Both the position numbers and the translations under genes were made by a program. Below, in pieces: positions 1-12,400 of a stretch of DNA of 64,000 bases. The stretch is from NCBI GenBank assembly GCA_016785225.1, contig JAFBJZ010000877.1, positions 932,896 through 996,895 on the forward strand, in the 5' to 3' direction. The notes under the pieces were generated by a model. The model did not search any database. It was not told the DNA's origin and saw only the letters and a list, made by a program, of their open reading frames with translations. Numbering within the stretch: position 1 is the first letter of the stretch; every line of letters begins with the position of its first letter. Source of the DNA: Psettodes erumei (lineage: Eukaryota > Chordata > Actinopteri > Pleuronectiformes > Psettodidae).

Positions 1-329
1 CCAGTGAAGGATTAGATCACTTGACTTCTGGGGAAGGTGTTTAGAATAATGGGGCCTATCAGTGTATAGCATTATTGTAAAAAGCATGTAATAATATTAA
101 AAAAGCATCATGACTTGTTAACATTTGTCACTGAATTATTTCCAGTCAGAGAGATTAAACCAGCCAGATGGATTTTTCACTACCTGACAACCCAAACCTG
201 TTCTGATTAAAGGCTTCTTAATATATTAACCATTTATATATGTTACGTACAGCCTACTGATCGTTTGATTGGTGTGGTAAATTTCAACGATCACACACAA
301 ACGAGCTGACGATCAACAGCGTCTGAGAG

Positions 330-1343
330 CCAGTGAGAGAGTGACAGCCAGCTGTTCAGCCCGGGGACCCGGACTTCCTCGAAACCCCCCCAACCACCAC
401 CTCCCCACCCTTCGATCTGTGTCTGTGCCAGTAAGAACGCATGCGGCTGGAGCAGCGTCTCCTGGCGCTGAACCAACCATCCCAGCGGAGGCGGGGTCGG
501 TGTGTTCCTCCCCCCTCCTTTAAGGCTCTCTCTGCCGGCAAGCGGCAGAGAAGGCAGACGGCCGTGTCCCCGCGCTGCGCCGCCGACCGGCAGGAGAACA
601 GCGTGCCAGGTATCATGACGCACCAAAAAATCGGGCACTTGCCGGGACTTTTTTTAGCCTGCCATGTGACGGTGCCCAAGCGGTTTGAGTCGAGTTACAC
701 CGGCTCCCGTCGTCCCCTGGACGGAGAAGCCATACGAGACTTGTGCGTCACCCAGTCTGTCATCTCTGTCCTGCGTTTCACGTCGTTGTCAGCGTTTGAT
801 GATGTCATTATTTCTTTTAGATGGATCTGCGCTCCGCCACCTCTGCTGCTGCTGCTGCGTCGCATCTACCGAAGTGAAAAGACTCGCTCTGCAAATGTGC
901 GTCCCCTGCCTCGCAAACTTGGACCGCTGCCTGTGTCCAGGTTCCAGCTCTGCAAACATCGGTCCCTGGTGACTAACGTTTTGGTGGACGGTGGTTTAAC
1001 AACGCAAAGATGGACTTAATAGCCCAAAACTGATTCAAAACTATTGCCACATTAACTTTTCCTCTGCGGATGAAAATTTGTTTGCCCGGTCCGTTGGGAA
1101 GTGGGGAATGCACACAGCTTTTTTTAAATGTTATTATTTGGCGGAATCTTTGATTTCACCTGGACTGCTTTGATGGTCTGAAAATCCAAGAAATATCCGA
1201 TTTGAAAGGATGCGAAAACGAGCGTGATGCTCAGCTTTCTTCCACTCTGTCGTTGCTGACGCACATTGGGATCGAGATGGGGTTGTGAACTGGGAGCATG
1301 AGGAGTCGTTCCTGAGGACCGAGTCGCTGCTCTGCGCGGGGGC
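330..1343 (+). promoter_or_regulatory. GC/CpG-rich promoter and 5' leader region of rhbdl3
   Basis: Base composition changes from AT-rich (1-330) to GC- and CpG-rich at about 340-990 and again at about 1230-1490, immediately before and across coding exon 1. This is the usual look of a vertebrate CpG-island promoter. No TATA box or initiator could be fixed, so the transcription start and any non-coding first exon are unknown. A CTG/CTC-rich patch lies near 840-860. An open frame at 441-1019 matches nothing I recognise and is probably a by-product of base composition. Confidence 0.55.
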
Positions 1344-1484
1344 ATGGAGAAGGGCAGCCCGAGGATGACCGGCGGAATCCGGGAGGCGCCGGTGAACTCT
1401 TCCCCGGCGGTGGCGGCCAACGCGGAGGGCGAGGAGATCGAGGTTTTGGAAAGTACCGACGTCCTTCCCGTGGCCCCAGAGGAC
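1344..1484 (+). CDS. rhbdl3: rhbdl3 coding exon 1
   Basis: Codes residues 1-47 (47 full codons, phase 0). ATG lies in the context GGGGCATGG, with G at +4. The exon ends CCAGAGGAC and is followed by the donor GTAAGT at 1485. The peptide is Glu/Asp-rich, has no signal peptide, and ends in APED, as does the first coding part of mammalian RHBDL3. A (CA)n microsatellite begins only 9 nt past the exon end. Confidence 0.93.
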
Positions 1485-1489
1485 GTAAG

Positions 1490-1575
<86 letters not shown>

Positions 1576-3016
1576 CTACATAGCAACCTGAAGTGTTGAT
1601 GTGACGACTGTTATCTTTTGAACAACTACGCCACGGGACCTTCACTTTCTCTTACGCTGAAGCAAAGTTAATTTTAGAAGGTCATTTATCCACCTTTCAC
1701 TCATCACTGGAGTTTTAGTGTTGCAGGAAAATGACAGTAGGTACCACAGACACACAACACATCCTTTCTATAAATGTTACTGTTTTTTTGGTCAAAGGGA
1801 GATAACACATACATGCTAGTCTCACTCCATTAGCTGTCACAGTCTTTCAGATAGCCTACTATAAGACCTTATTATCTTTTGCTGAGGCTCATTGCCCACA
1901 ATGATCAGCTAAGAACAGTGTGTAATTCCAAGACTACAATTAAGGCAAATGCCTACAGAGAGGAAAAGTCAGTTTGGCTAAGATTCATTTTTTCCAAACA
2001 GGTGCCTTTTCTCTGCTTTGGCACCTGTTTCTGGGTTGTTGTTGTTGTTTTTTAAATCTTTTCCACCTCTCCCTCTCACTCACTCCTTTACTTGCTGTTT
2101 TTTTTCTCTCTGTCCTTGTCTCAGCAATGGAAGTCTCTGTTTGACAAGGTATGTACTGCAATCTAAAGTGTCTTGAATCGCTCTCCATTTGCATGTTTCA
2201 CTTTTTGTGGAGCAGTGTTGTCTTTAGAGGCACTCATCTGTGTGTGAACTGTGGGTGACCCCTGACTGAAAGGGCCATGAAACATGTTGAAGATTTTGGA
2301 AGAGCTCAGTTGCAATATTCTGCCAAAAGCATCAATGGGAACAGGAAGGCAGGATAAAGTTTTTACCTTTTTTGTGCAATTGATGCTGATAAATGACATT
2401 TAAATGTGTGATATTTTACAAATTTTACCCATGTAGCATGAGTCTGACATTGTAATTGGACCTTAACACTGGCTTTATTGCTAATGGAAGTGACTTAAAA
2501 CCTGTACTAGGATCCAAATTAACTGTCATAAAAAATTGGCAAATTGAGTGTGTCAGACCTGCTGCTCTGTGTTGCTTAAAACATCCTAAAATAATCTCCC
2601 GCTTGTGAATACGTCTGTTCACTTACTGCTGTTTACAGTTTGTATATCTCTGATTCATTTTGATTCATTTCTTTCTGGCACCAGAATTTAATTTGGCTGT
2701 ATGACGTAAATCTACTGGATCTCACCTGCTGGTGGAGATGACACAGGCTTCTTGCCTTCAGCCCCAGTTTGTTGATTTAGGCTCATTAAACAAATTCATT
2801 TTTAGACCAAAATCTTGCATAGTGCAGCCTTAAAACCATTGTCTAACATTGTAACTGGACGCGCCTTCGTCAAACCAAACTCCTAGAGGCAAGAGCATCA
2901 GAGGAGTGGGATTGTGCTGGGGGCTGTGGGTGTGTTGTCTGCTGACATTGACCCCCAATAGTGCTGTTAGAGTGATACATAATCCTGGATACATTGATCT
3001 GTCAGACCAATCTTAT

Positions 3017-3056
<40 letters not shown>

Positions 3057-6000
3057 ACACACAAGCAACACACAGATACAGCCAAGAAGAAAAACACAGA
3101 GCGGCTGATCCTGCAAACAGCAGGTTGGACTGACAGACGGCCAACGGGCCCCCCACTATCACACACACACAGTTATACATGCATATTGCAGCACCTGCCA
3201 ACCCTGGGGCCCCATGCTTTCTCCTCAGAGGGTAATTGTATGTGTGTGCGTTCGTGCAGGGGTTAGTGGGGATGTGTGGGGTTGAGTCAGAGGCTCGTGT
3301 CAGGCTCACTCTTTCAGAGTGCAACTGAGGTCCCATGGGATTATGGGAAAGGATAGCTGGGGTGTGGTGCATGTGTGTGTGTGTGCATTAGTAATGGAGC
3401 ACATTCTATGGACAGACATTAAGTGGGTCGTTCAATCCGCTGTCTTTATGCGTGCCGCACAGCTTTGAGTTTCCTCAAGTGGACGTCAGCCTAAAAAAAA
3501 AAACCTGGGTTTGTCCAAACGCTGAGGTTGCTGCCCAGTCTGGCAACAACAAATGTGCTTTCACTCCTTTATTCTCCTTCCCTCCTTCCTCCTCACAATG
3601 AGTTGCTCCATTTGTCAAGGGGCTGACCTTGCAGACCCCCAGCTTCTGTGAAGCAACTAAAAGGAAGAGAAATGATGGACCACTGCAGACCAGGAAAAGA
3701 AGGACTTTAAACCAGGCAGGCAAACTGCATCACTGCATGAGGGAGAAATGATAAATGCTGACTGAAAACAAAGAGCAAGGTCCAGACTTTTATTTACCTT
3801 CTACAAAGATACACAGTACACAGTGCTAGGCATTTCAGTCCAGTGTTTGCATGTTTAATTTATTTGCCAATGTATTGAGAAGGCAGACATAAAATGACAA
3901 ATCCACAAAATAATGTCGAGGAAGACACTGTATTTACTGTATGGGCCACTCTTATGTAGCACTTTTATTCAAAAGCACTTTATATTTTTTGCCTCTTACT
4001 TACACACACACACACAGTCACCCTCTGATGGCCCAGCATTGGAGCTGGCATAACCGTCGGGAGCAATTGGGTGTCAGTGTCTTTCTCTCTTGACATTTGC
4101 ACGGGAGGAGGCGGGGAATGAACTGCCCGCCGTGTGATTAATGGATGACCTCATGCAAGACATTTTCATTGTGGCACGTTAAGAGATGGTCTGTGGCACA
4201 CATCCTGCTGTTGAAGCCTCAGCATGCTTCAGATGAAGTTGTAGTTGGATTTTCAAGCAGCATCTAGATTCCTGCCCCTCTGCATCTTTCCAGATGTGTG
4301 TGTGTGTGTGGGGAGGGGCTTTACCTCCATTTTTATGCTTAACTGCGCCTCGACCCTCTCCGTGATGATAGGCTTTTACCCTGCCATTGATTGGGGCCAT
4401 TCAGAGCAGCTATTTTGTAGGAACTGGTTTCTTTAAGATTCACGCCTGTCTCTACCCTCCTAATGTTCTCATAAGCCACAATTTCACCTTCTACACTGTA
4501 GCTTATTATTTTAAACACAGTGTTCCACTGAGAGTAATACACTGGCAAAATGAGTTGTCCAGAGATGAAGATGATGATGCATCTTGTGTGTTAATCAATG
4601 CTGGCATCCCCGCCTTGTCAAATGCAGAGCACTATCCAGCCTGTCCATCGCATCAGGGATGTTTACACAGCAGAGAGAAGACAGGATCATCTTCTCTTTT
4701 TCATCCTCACTTTTTTTTCATTGTGGCTTTCCTCTAGCTTCTTTTAAGTATTCAGAACCTTCCCCGTCAAATCATTTTTACAGGCTCCCGTGTACGTACA
4801 GCTACGTACAGCTATCAGTTTCTGGGTTTCAAGACCACTGGTATCAAAGTGCTGCGTCGCTCTGTTTGCCTTCCCCTGCGCTCCTCTCTCCTGTCCCCGG
4901 AGAGGATTTTGTTGCTGTATAAGTGCTTTCCTCCTCAGCGTACAGGAAGTCAGAGAGCAAACCTCAGAATGCTCTGTTTCATGTTCCCCATTGCCTGAAA
5001 CAAACATGAGGACTGAAGACAGACAGAGGCGACGTCTAATGAGACAGTGTCCAGTCTCTATTTCTAGGACACACACACACACGCACATACACCAATCTGG
5101 GAAGACTGCAGTCACTCCAAAAGAAGCAGCAGGGTTTGTTTTGGAGTCTCCTTGGTGAACTGACAGATATACACGTTCACTAAAGTGCTCCTTCATGTTT
5201 TTTTTCCTGTGCATTTTTGGGGATTTGAGGATGTACCACAATTTACATCCAGGATTTATCTGATGAAGCCATGTGTTTTCATCACACCCTGAAACAAACT
5301 AAACACATTTGTTTTGTAGTCTCACAGGGCACATCAGATTGATTTCCTTGTGCGACAGTGACCTGAGGAGCTAAATTAGTAACATTTTCACAAGAATTAT
5401 TAAATCCTTTGGTTTTTGTTTTTGTTTTTTTGTTTGAGGGCTTCCCTGTCTTTAAGTCGCCTTGGTCTGGAGAGTCATTATGTGTTAGGTGGCTCATGAA
5501 GGGCAACACCTACAGCACAGATGCACAAAGTCATTATTCAAGATGACTGGGAATGTCCCAGTGGTTGTAAAGTCTGACAGTGGAAGTCCCCAGGTGCACA
5601 GACTAGAAATCTGGCTCATAGCTGAAACACTTGTAGAGACAGGATGTATACAAACTGCATGTCTGTGGCGCAAAAAAATTTCAGTCCTGTATAAATATCT
5701 TTTTTTTTAATTTGGACTCACATTGTTTTGTTTCACATTGTTTTTTGCCTGTTGTTGTGAGAGCAGACCAAAAGCACTACAACTAACAGTTCCTTGATTC
5801 TGAGCAGTGTGTGTGTATGTGTAATCCATACGTGTCTGCAGTTGCCTTTGTGTTGACAGCATGCTCCCAGTGGTATGTCGAAATGCCCCACACACGCGCC
5901 TGCAGGAGCTTAGTGATTAAACACTTTCACATGGCTGAATACTTTCCATGAAAGTCTTGTTTGGGTGCGTATATAAACCTCTGAATGTGAGCTGTGATCC

Positions 6001-9000
6001 CAACACCCCACGCTACACCAGCACACATAAAAGCCTTTTTAGGTCTCTTCAGGAATGTTGTCTATCATCATCCCATTACCTATTATAGTAATAACAGTGA
6101 GGTCTGATGTTAATGTAGCCCAGCTAACGTCATTAATTAAACAAGCAGAAATTCAATGGCGGGGGAAGCCACCTGTTCCCGGTGGGACCCACGTTTCCCA
6201 GAGTTCCCGTGGTGCATTTCAATGAGCTTGTTAGTTAGACATTCAGTGGCCATGGCTGAAGGAAAAGAAAGGTCATTATTTAAACTCATTTTGCCTGGCA
6301 GCACCGTCTCGCCTCATCATTCCGTGCAAAGCGCAGCTGGCATCACGTCTCTGTGTCGTTTTTTTTTTTTTTTTAAGTGCACTTCAAGTGAATGGTCCAG
6401 TACCCAGGTAACTGGTGCTTAATGGATAAGCCAACTGGGAACCCTCAGCTGCGTTTACTGGTGCATGCGAGGATAGCGTGTCTCGCCACACCCTGTCAGT
6501 TTTTTCCTACATTAGACGCAAAAGGAGGTTTGGGCAATGAGATCGGAACAGCAGTCCCTGCAAGTACTGATGACAACAGGAGCAGGGACGATATGCAGCT
6601 TTCAAATGTGGTTCTTTGAGTAGATCGTAGAACAGGAAATAAAGCTTCAGGTGCACTGTTTGAACCACTCAGGTGAGGAAAAGATTAAAGGAACCTGCAC
6701 ATGATAAAGAAGAAGGAAGAATCTCAGGAAATCTGAAAAGAGGTCAACTCATAAAAAAGGATATTTTACTTACATCACAGAAGTGATGATGATCTTGTGT
6801 CCAAAATATTTCATGATTATGCTCTAATTCTTTTTGACATTTGATTTTCACGTTTACTGAGAAACATTTTTCAATTTGTTGTCCTCATCTTGGGTTTCAT
6901 TCATTAAAATTATAGTGTGCAGATTATTTGATCTTTTTTCCCTTTCATCCATATTATCTATGCTGTAGCGATGTGCTTTTCAGCCTAATTGCCACTGACA
7001 CATACACAGATGGTTGGGTCACGGTCTGCTGACCTGCTCATCTGACACTGCACTAGTGATTGACACCAGCTGAGTCATGGAGATAACCCCCTGACAAACA
7101 GTTAGTGGTGATAGTGCATTATTGTGTCGTCTTGATTCGTAAAAGCAGTTATTGGCTGCAAATGATTCCCAGCCCATTCTGCTGAACAGCACCCGGGCTG
7201 TGTGCTGAAGTAACGTCCAGAGCCTCAAAACATTTTCATTGAAAGATTTAATCAGAGCTCATATTTCCTTGCTCCTCTGTCTCTCCCCTGCTCATCTCTA
7301 AATAGATTTCCTTAATGAAAGGCACAGTTCCAGTTGGCGGAGTGCGAAAACAGTCTCTGCTTTTATGCAGAGGTAAAAATAGCTGCCGTGCCTGTCGATC
7401 TGTAAATGGGAGGGAAGGAGGATGTGCCAGTTTATCCGTAATTGGCTACAGTGTGCAAACTCATAGCAGTGGTGGCAGAAATCGAAGCATCTCTTTTGAT
7501 CCTTAAATGATTCTGTGGCATACAGCATGCAACCTAAACAGGATTTGTGTATACATGGGTGTGAGCGTACAGTATTTTGTACCCCCTCAGGCCTTAAAAT
7601 GTAAATCCATTAACGAGGTCAGCGGAGGGCAGCTGAAGTGACAGCATGCACCACCTGCTGAATAAGCATGTGTGGTGGAGGTAAGCGATGCGAGTCCCTC
7701 TTAGGGCCAGTGGCTTTTGATGGGGCTCCTGCACACATTAGTCAGGGATTTGTCTGCGCCCCATCTTCACTTTCATCTCCCTCTCACTTACTGCCTCAAT
7801 CTCTCTTTCTCTCCGTCTCTCATCTTTTTGTTATGTAGCCTGATTCCCCATCAGAGTTAAAGTGGATGACACTGCAGAGATGATGAGGCTTCAGTTTCAG
7901 TCCGCTCGTCGATGCTTCATTTCATCTCTCTTCATTAAGCTCTGTTTACAGTTCACAGCCGTCCCCACCCGATAATTCACCAGCTTTATAATAACGCCCC
8001 CAAAACAGGAGGGCTCCAGTGGGAAAACATCAAATTAGCTTTTCATCAAGGAGCTTATGAGTTGTTGGGTTTTTTTCATTGCCATTACATGTCTGTGTCA
8101 CAGCTGGCTGTAACCTGCCTTTATTCATGTTTCAGTCCTTGCAGTTTACCTAAGTGATTGATCACTTATTGTTTAGCGCCATGAGCAGTGATTTTTTTGT
8201 AAGCTATGTCCACACTAAACCGGTTCAGAGACCATTCATGCGAGAAAAATCTCTGAAATGCATACCAAAGGACAATGAGAACTTATTTTTTTATTCTAAT
8301 CATTAATGCAGCAAGTAGCAAGTTGGTCAAACAGACTCAGGTGGTTACATTGCTGAGTCTCGGCAGGCTAAACACCCATCTTATCCTCGCCTGCACTCAA
8401 TCTTGTTCATGTGTTCTTTCTGTTTTCTGTTCTTTTTTCCTGGCAGAGAGCTGAAAGAATATGTTAGTGATTTGATTGCTGTCTGTAAATGCTACCTGTT
8501 AACCAGGTGAACAGTAATTCCTGCACTGCCACAGTCAGTGGATAAGATTCTTACAGCTTAATAACAACAACTGAAATGGGAAATTGACAAGTTTTCATTG
8601 AGGTTTAGAGGTGGCAGAAAAGTGTCTTTTCTGCCACACATCCACATGAGACACTGCTTTAATGGACAATAATGATTCAAATAAGATATGTCAGCGTACG
8701 CTTCACTTTCGCACAAACCCAGCTCACTCGGTGGCCTCCACACGCCTGGATCATTACTGCATGAAGTGTGCAGGTACAGGGTTTAGGGGGAACAGGTTTC
8801 AGATGCTGTTTAACCACTTGACAAGCACTCGTGCTGAAGCATACTGACAGGTTTAGTGTGGATGTAGTCTGAAGTTACGTGCCATAAAGTAACATATGGG
8901 TCCACACATGGCAACAAGACAACTTTCGTTCAAAATAAGTTGAGGAACATCTTCCTTTCCTTTGAGTTACCCATCAAGCAATGCTCTTACACATCTTCCA

Positions 9001-9152
9001 GCTTCCTATTTCAGTCTATCCCTCTGATCCTCCAGGGATCAAAGACGCGTTGCGGGTCTATTCATTCCTCGTGGCTGAAACTGTAATACCTTCCCACCGG
9101 TTATGGTTACAGAGTTGTTGACAGAGTGTCGCATCACACCAACACCAGGGGG

Positions 9153-9201
<49 letters not shown>

Positions 9202-9389
9202 TGTGTGTGTGTGCATGTATATGCATGAGTGTGTGACAGACTTGTAAGCCTGTTGTTTCTCTGTTGTCTAGTGATGGCTTAGAGGTTATTTTTGGGGACC
9301 TCTGGAACAGGAAATGGAAAATGTCTGTGTATTATCACAGAGATTATAGACACCTTGATAAGAGTAAGATTCTTGGAAAAAATATGCAT

Positions 9390-9430
<41 letters not shown>

Positions 9431-12400
9431 CAATATAGGCCCTACAGGTCAACAGTGAAGCCCGGCAGGTGCACTGTTGACCCAGCGACAATAACCCTGT
9501 GTTTGTTGTGTCACCTGTTTGTGTGTGTGTGAGTGCTCATGTTAACTGATTTCTGCCTCATCAGTCAAGCGCTGCCCATTAGGGAATGTTCCACACCGAG
9601 CGAACAACTCAGACAACTCTTTCATTCCCCTTCGTTCTCCCTGTTAAGGAACAGTTTAGTCTGTATTGAGACAGATGGCGCGTGGCCGACCACCACCAAA
9701 CGAAAGCGGACAACTACCAGTGCAGGTGTTTATGCCTGTGTGTGCCAGATTTATAAAACTCTGAAGTGTTTGCTGGCTTTTAGATCACTTTGTCTTACTG
9801 TGTGCTCAGCTGACCGTAAAGCGCTATTCTAACTGAACACTTCAGCAGCTCTTCGTTTATTTCCCCTCCTCCTTTTCTCCCCTGGTGAATTTGTGCCAGA
9901 GTCGTGGCAGACTGTGGTGTTGAGGAGATAATGCAAAACGTGCATAATTCAAAGGTAATGGCATTCTTTTTTTGCTCTTCTATATACGCCCACGCTCAAC
10001 CTGTAGGTAGAACATTGGCAGAAGATTGCAGTCTCTGCTTTCTCTAGATTCACTTTCTTTGTTTAGATGTGTATTTGTCAGATACAGAAATCTGTACATT
10101 ATTATCAGGTACAACCATGTGCTACCTTTCACAGAGATAAAAACAATTGACCACTTTAACACAAAGCTATCTACTGGTGAGCCAGACGATTTTGGGCCTG
10201 CGATAGACTGCGATAAACACAGTTACCTCTCCCATAGCAGTCATTCTCTCTGTGCAGCTCTATACCCTATTCATCTGTCTGACAAACACTGCAAGGTTGC
10301 TCAGATAAATGAAGTACACAAGTGACTTCCCTCAGACTCCCTGGTTGTCCCAGTTTCAAGATCAGAGTGACTAATGAAAGGCAGTGAGAACAATGCAGTT
10401 TAATTTCACAGACCAGGCAAATGAAGTCAAGTGAATAATAAGTGGAGATTGATGCCTTATTTACAGCTTGAAGGAACATGAATTTTTTCTGGTAATGTAG
10501 GTTGTAGACATGCATTTATGTTGGCTCATTTACAATGAAAAGTACATGCTGCAGTGATACACAAAGTAATACTTATGGTGTATATGTTCTAAGTTATTCC
10601 CGCTACATTAAAACATCAAATTACATTCATTGCTGTTGAAATTTTCATGTCATTTTTTGAATTTTGATGAAGTTTGGCCTGTTAAATGAAGGTATTCACT
10701 TGTTTCTGGGATGCCGTTGTTGTTCTGCTGTTGTCATGGCAAGTTGGCCTGGCCCAGCCCAGCGAGCTCAGCGGATGCCCAAGGTGAGCGACAGTGCTTA
10801 GCTTTCACCCAGACCTCCGTTCCCGTCCTGTCCCCTCAGTGTCGTCTTACAGGGCATCGATGCCAAAAGGCTGCCAGCAGGGCCTCAAGTGCTGAAGTGG
10901 CTAACGGTGACAAGGAGAAACCACCTCTCACACACAAAAAACAGATATATGGCCATTTTCGAAGCTTCACGACTCGTGGTGTTTACTGAATTCTAACATC
11001 TCCTGTCTTTGCAGCAGTGTTGTTGCTACATTTTCGCAAAGAGTTTGGTTACGCTGCAGTGCACATACTCCTCATTTACAACATGCAGATATTCAGTGTA
11101 TCAAAACTTGGCCAGATGTCTTGTATATGATTCATTGATGAAGGCTCATGCAGAAATAGGGAGATAAAATTAGGTCACAGATGGAGTTGGTCCCACTGAT
11201 AATTAAATTTAGTCATGTTTACTGTGAAGTGTGAGGCTCTAAAAAGATTTTTGTAGTCTCCTCTATAGTATCGTCATATTCATTTCAACAAGACAAGTTT
11301 TCTTTTGTTTTGATCATCAGAAGAAATGATCCTCTGTTGGCCTGCAGTGGGGACTGTAATATCAAAATACAGTTGTCTGTAAATAAGATTGAAAACTACT
11401 GTCATAGTTTCACAATGCACATATCTTTTATATAGGAATTAGCCTGGTGGAGAGGTAATATATTAGTGTACAGTATATTGTCATAGGCCTTGGGGCTTTA
11501 TCCCAAATATCTTGTGACACTTGCTTATTTCGTGGTTGAGCTGATTGGAATCCATGTAAGCGACATGGTTGGATCCAGAAAGCTAATACTGAGAAACAGA
11601 GATCTCACCTTTAAGAGATGCACTGATCCAACCTTTTCTCCCATGACTGATTCCAATAACTCAATTCACAGTTTGTGCAAATACAGAGTAGTCTGTTCAG
11701 CTCACTGTGGGAAGCTCATTTTATATCCTGTGACCAGGGATTGTGACTGTTGGTGAAAACTTAAAACACCTAAAATTCACAAAGACACAATATTCATTGT
11801 GGATCTGTGCCATCATCATCATCTTGGACAGTACCCAGTCAGCTTAAAGGTGCCTTGTGGAGTTGTCTTGTAAACAAAAACAAAGTTTTCATTCAGTGTA
11901 CTGTAACTCATTAAAATACATCTGTATCAGTGAGGGCTAACAAATGCATTTCCCTTTTTTTGGAGGGCGTGTTTTTTGTTTTTGTGTTTTTTGACAGTTA
12001 CAGTGTAGAGAGAGACAGGATGCATTGGGAGAGAGAAACGTGACATGCAACACAGATCCCTGGAAATGCAATGCAATAATGTATATAAATATAAAAATCT
12101 TTCTGTTCTACTTTTTTGAAAATTGCACAGAATCAAACAGAGATGTTCTTGCCAGTGTTAATGTCACCGCACTTCAAGCACATAACTCTCCCCAGCCCCT
12201 TGGAGATCTTCTATTATCATTTTGTGCTGTGGGGCAGTAAAAGCTTTATTTATTGCACCAATTTGAAGGTTTCTCATGAACAATAGCTGTTGAATTCCCA
12301 CTTGCTGTACTTTTGTTGTTGCTGAGCAGCCACCATTACGATGGCATGTAAGATGGGGCAAGTGTTACAGATGACAAGAAAATTAAGGTGGCTGCACTTT

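Noticed and set aside
441..1019. 192-codon + strand frame upstream of rhbdl3
   Set aside because: It lies in a GC-rich promoter-like region, matches no known family, has no domain pattern and ends before the rhbdl3 start. Most likely a composition effect in promoter/5' leader DNA.
1124..1645. Minus-strand frame with a long Cys-Val run
   Set aside because: It is the antisense of rhbdl3 exon 1 plus the CA repeat; the CV repeat is only translated microsatellite.
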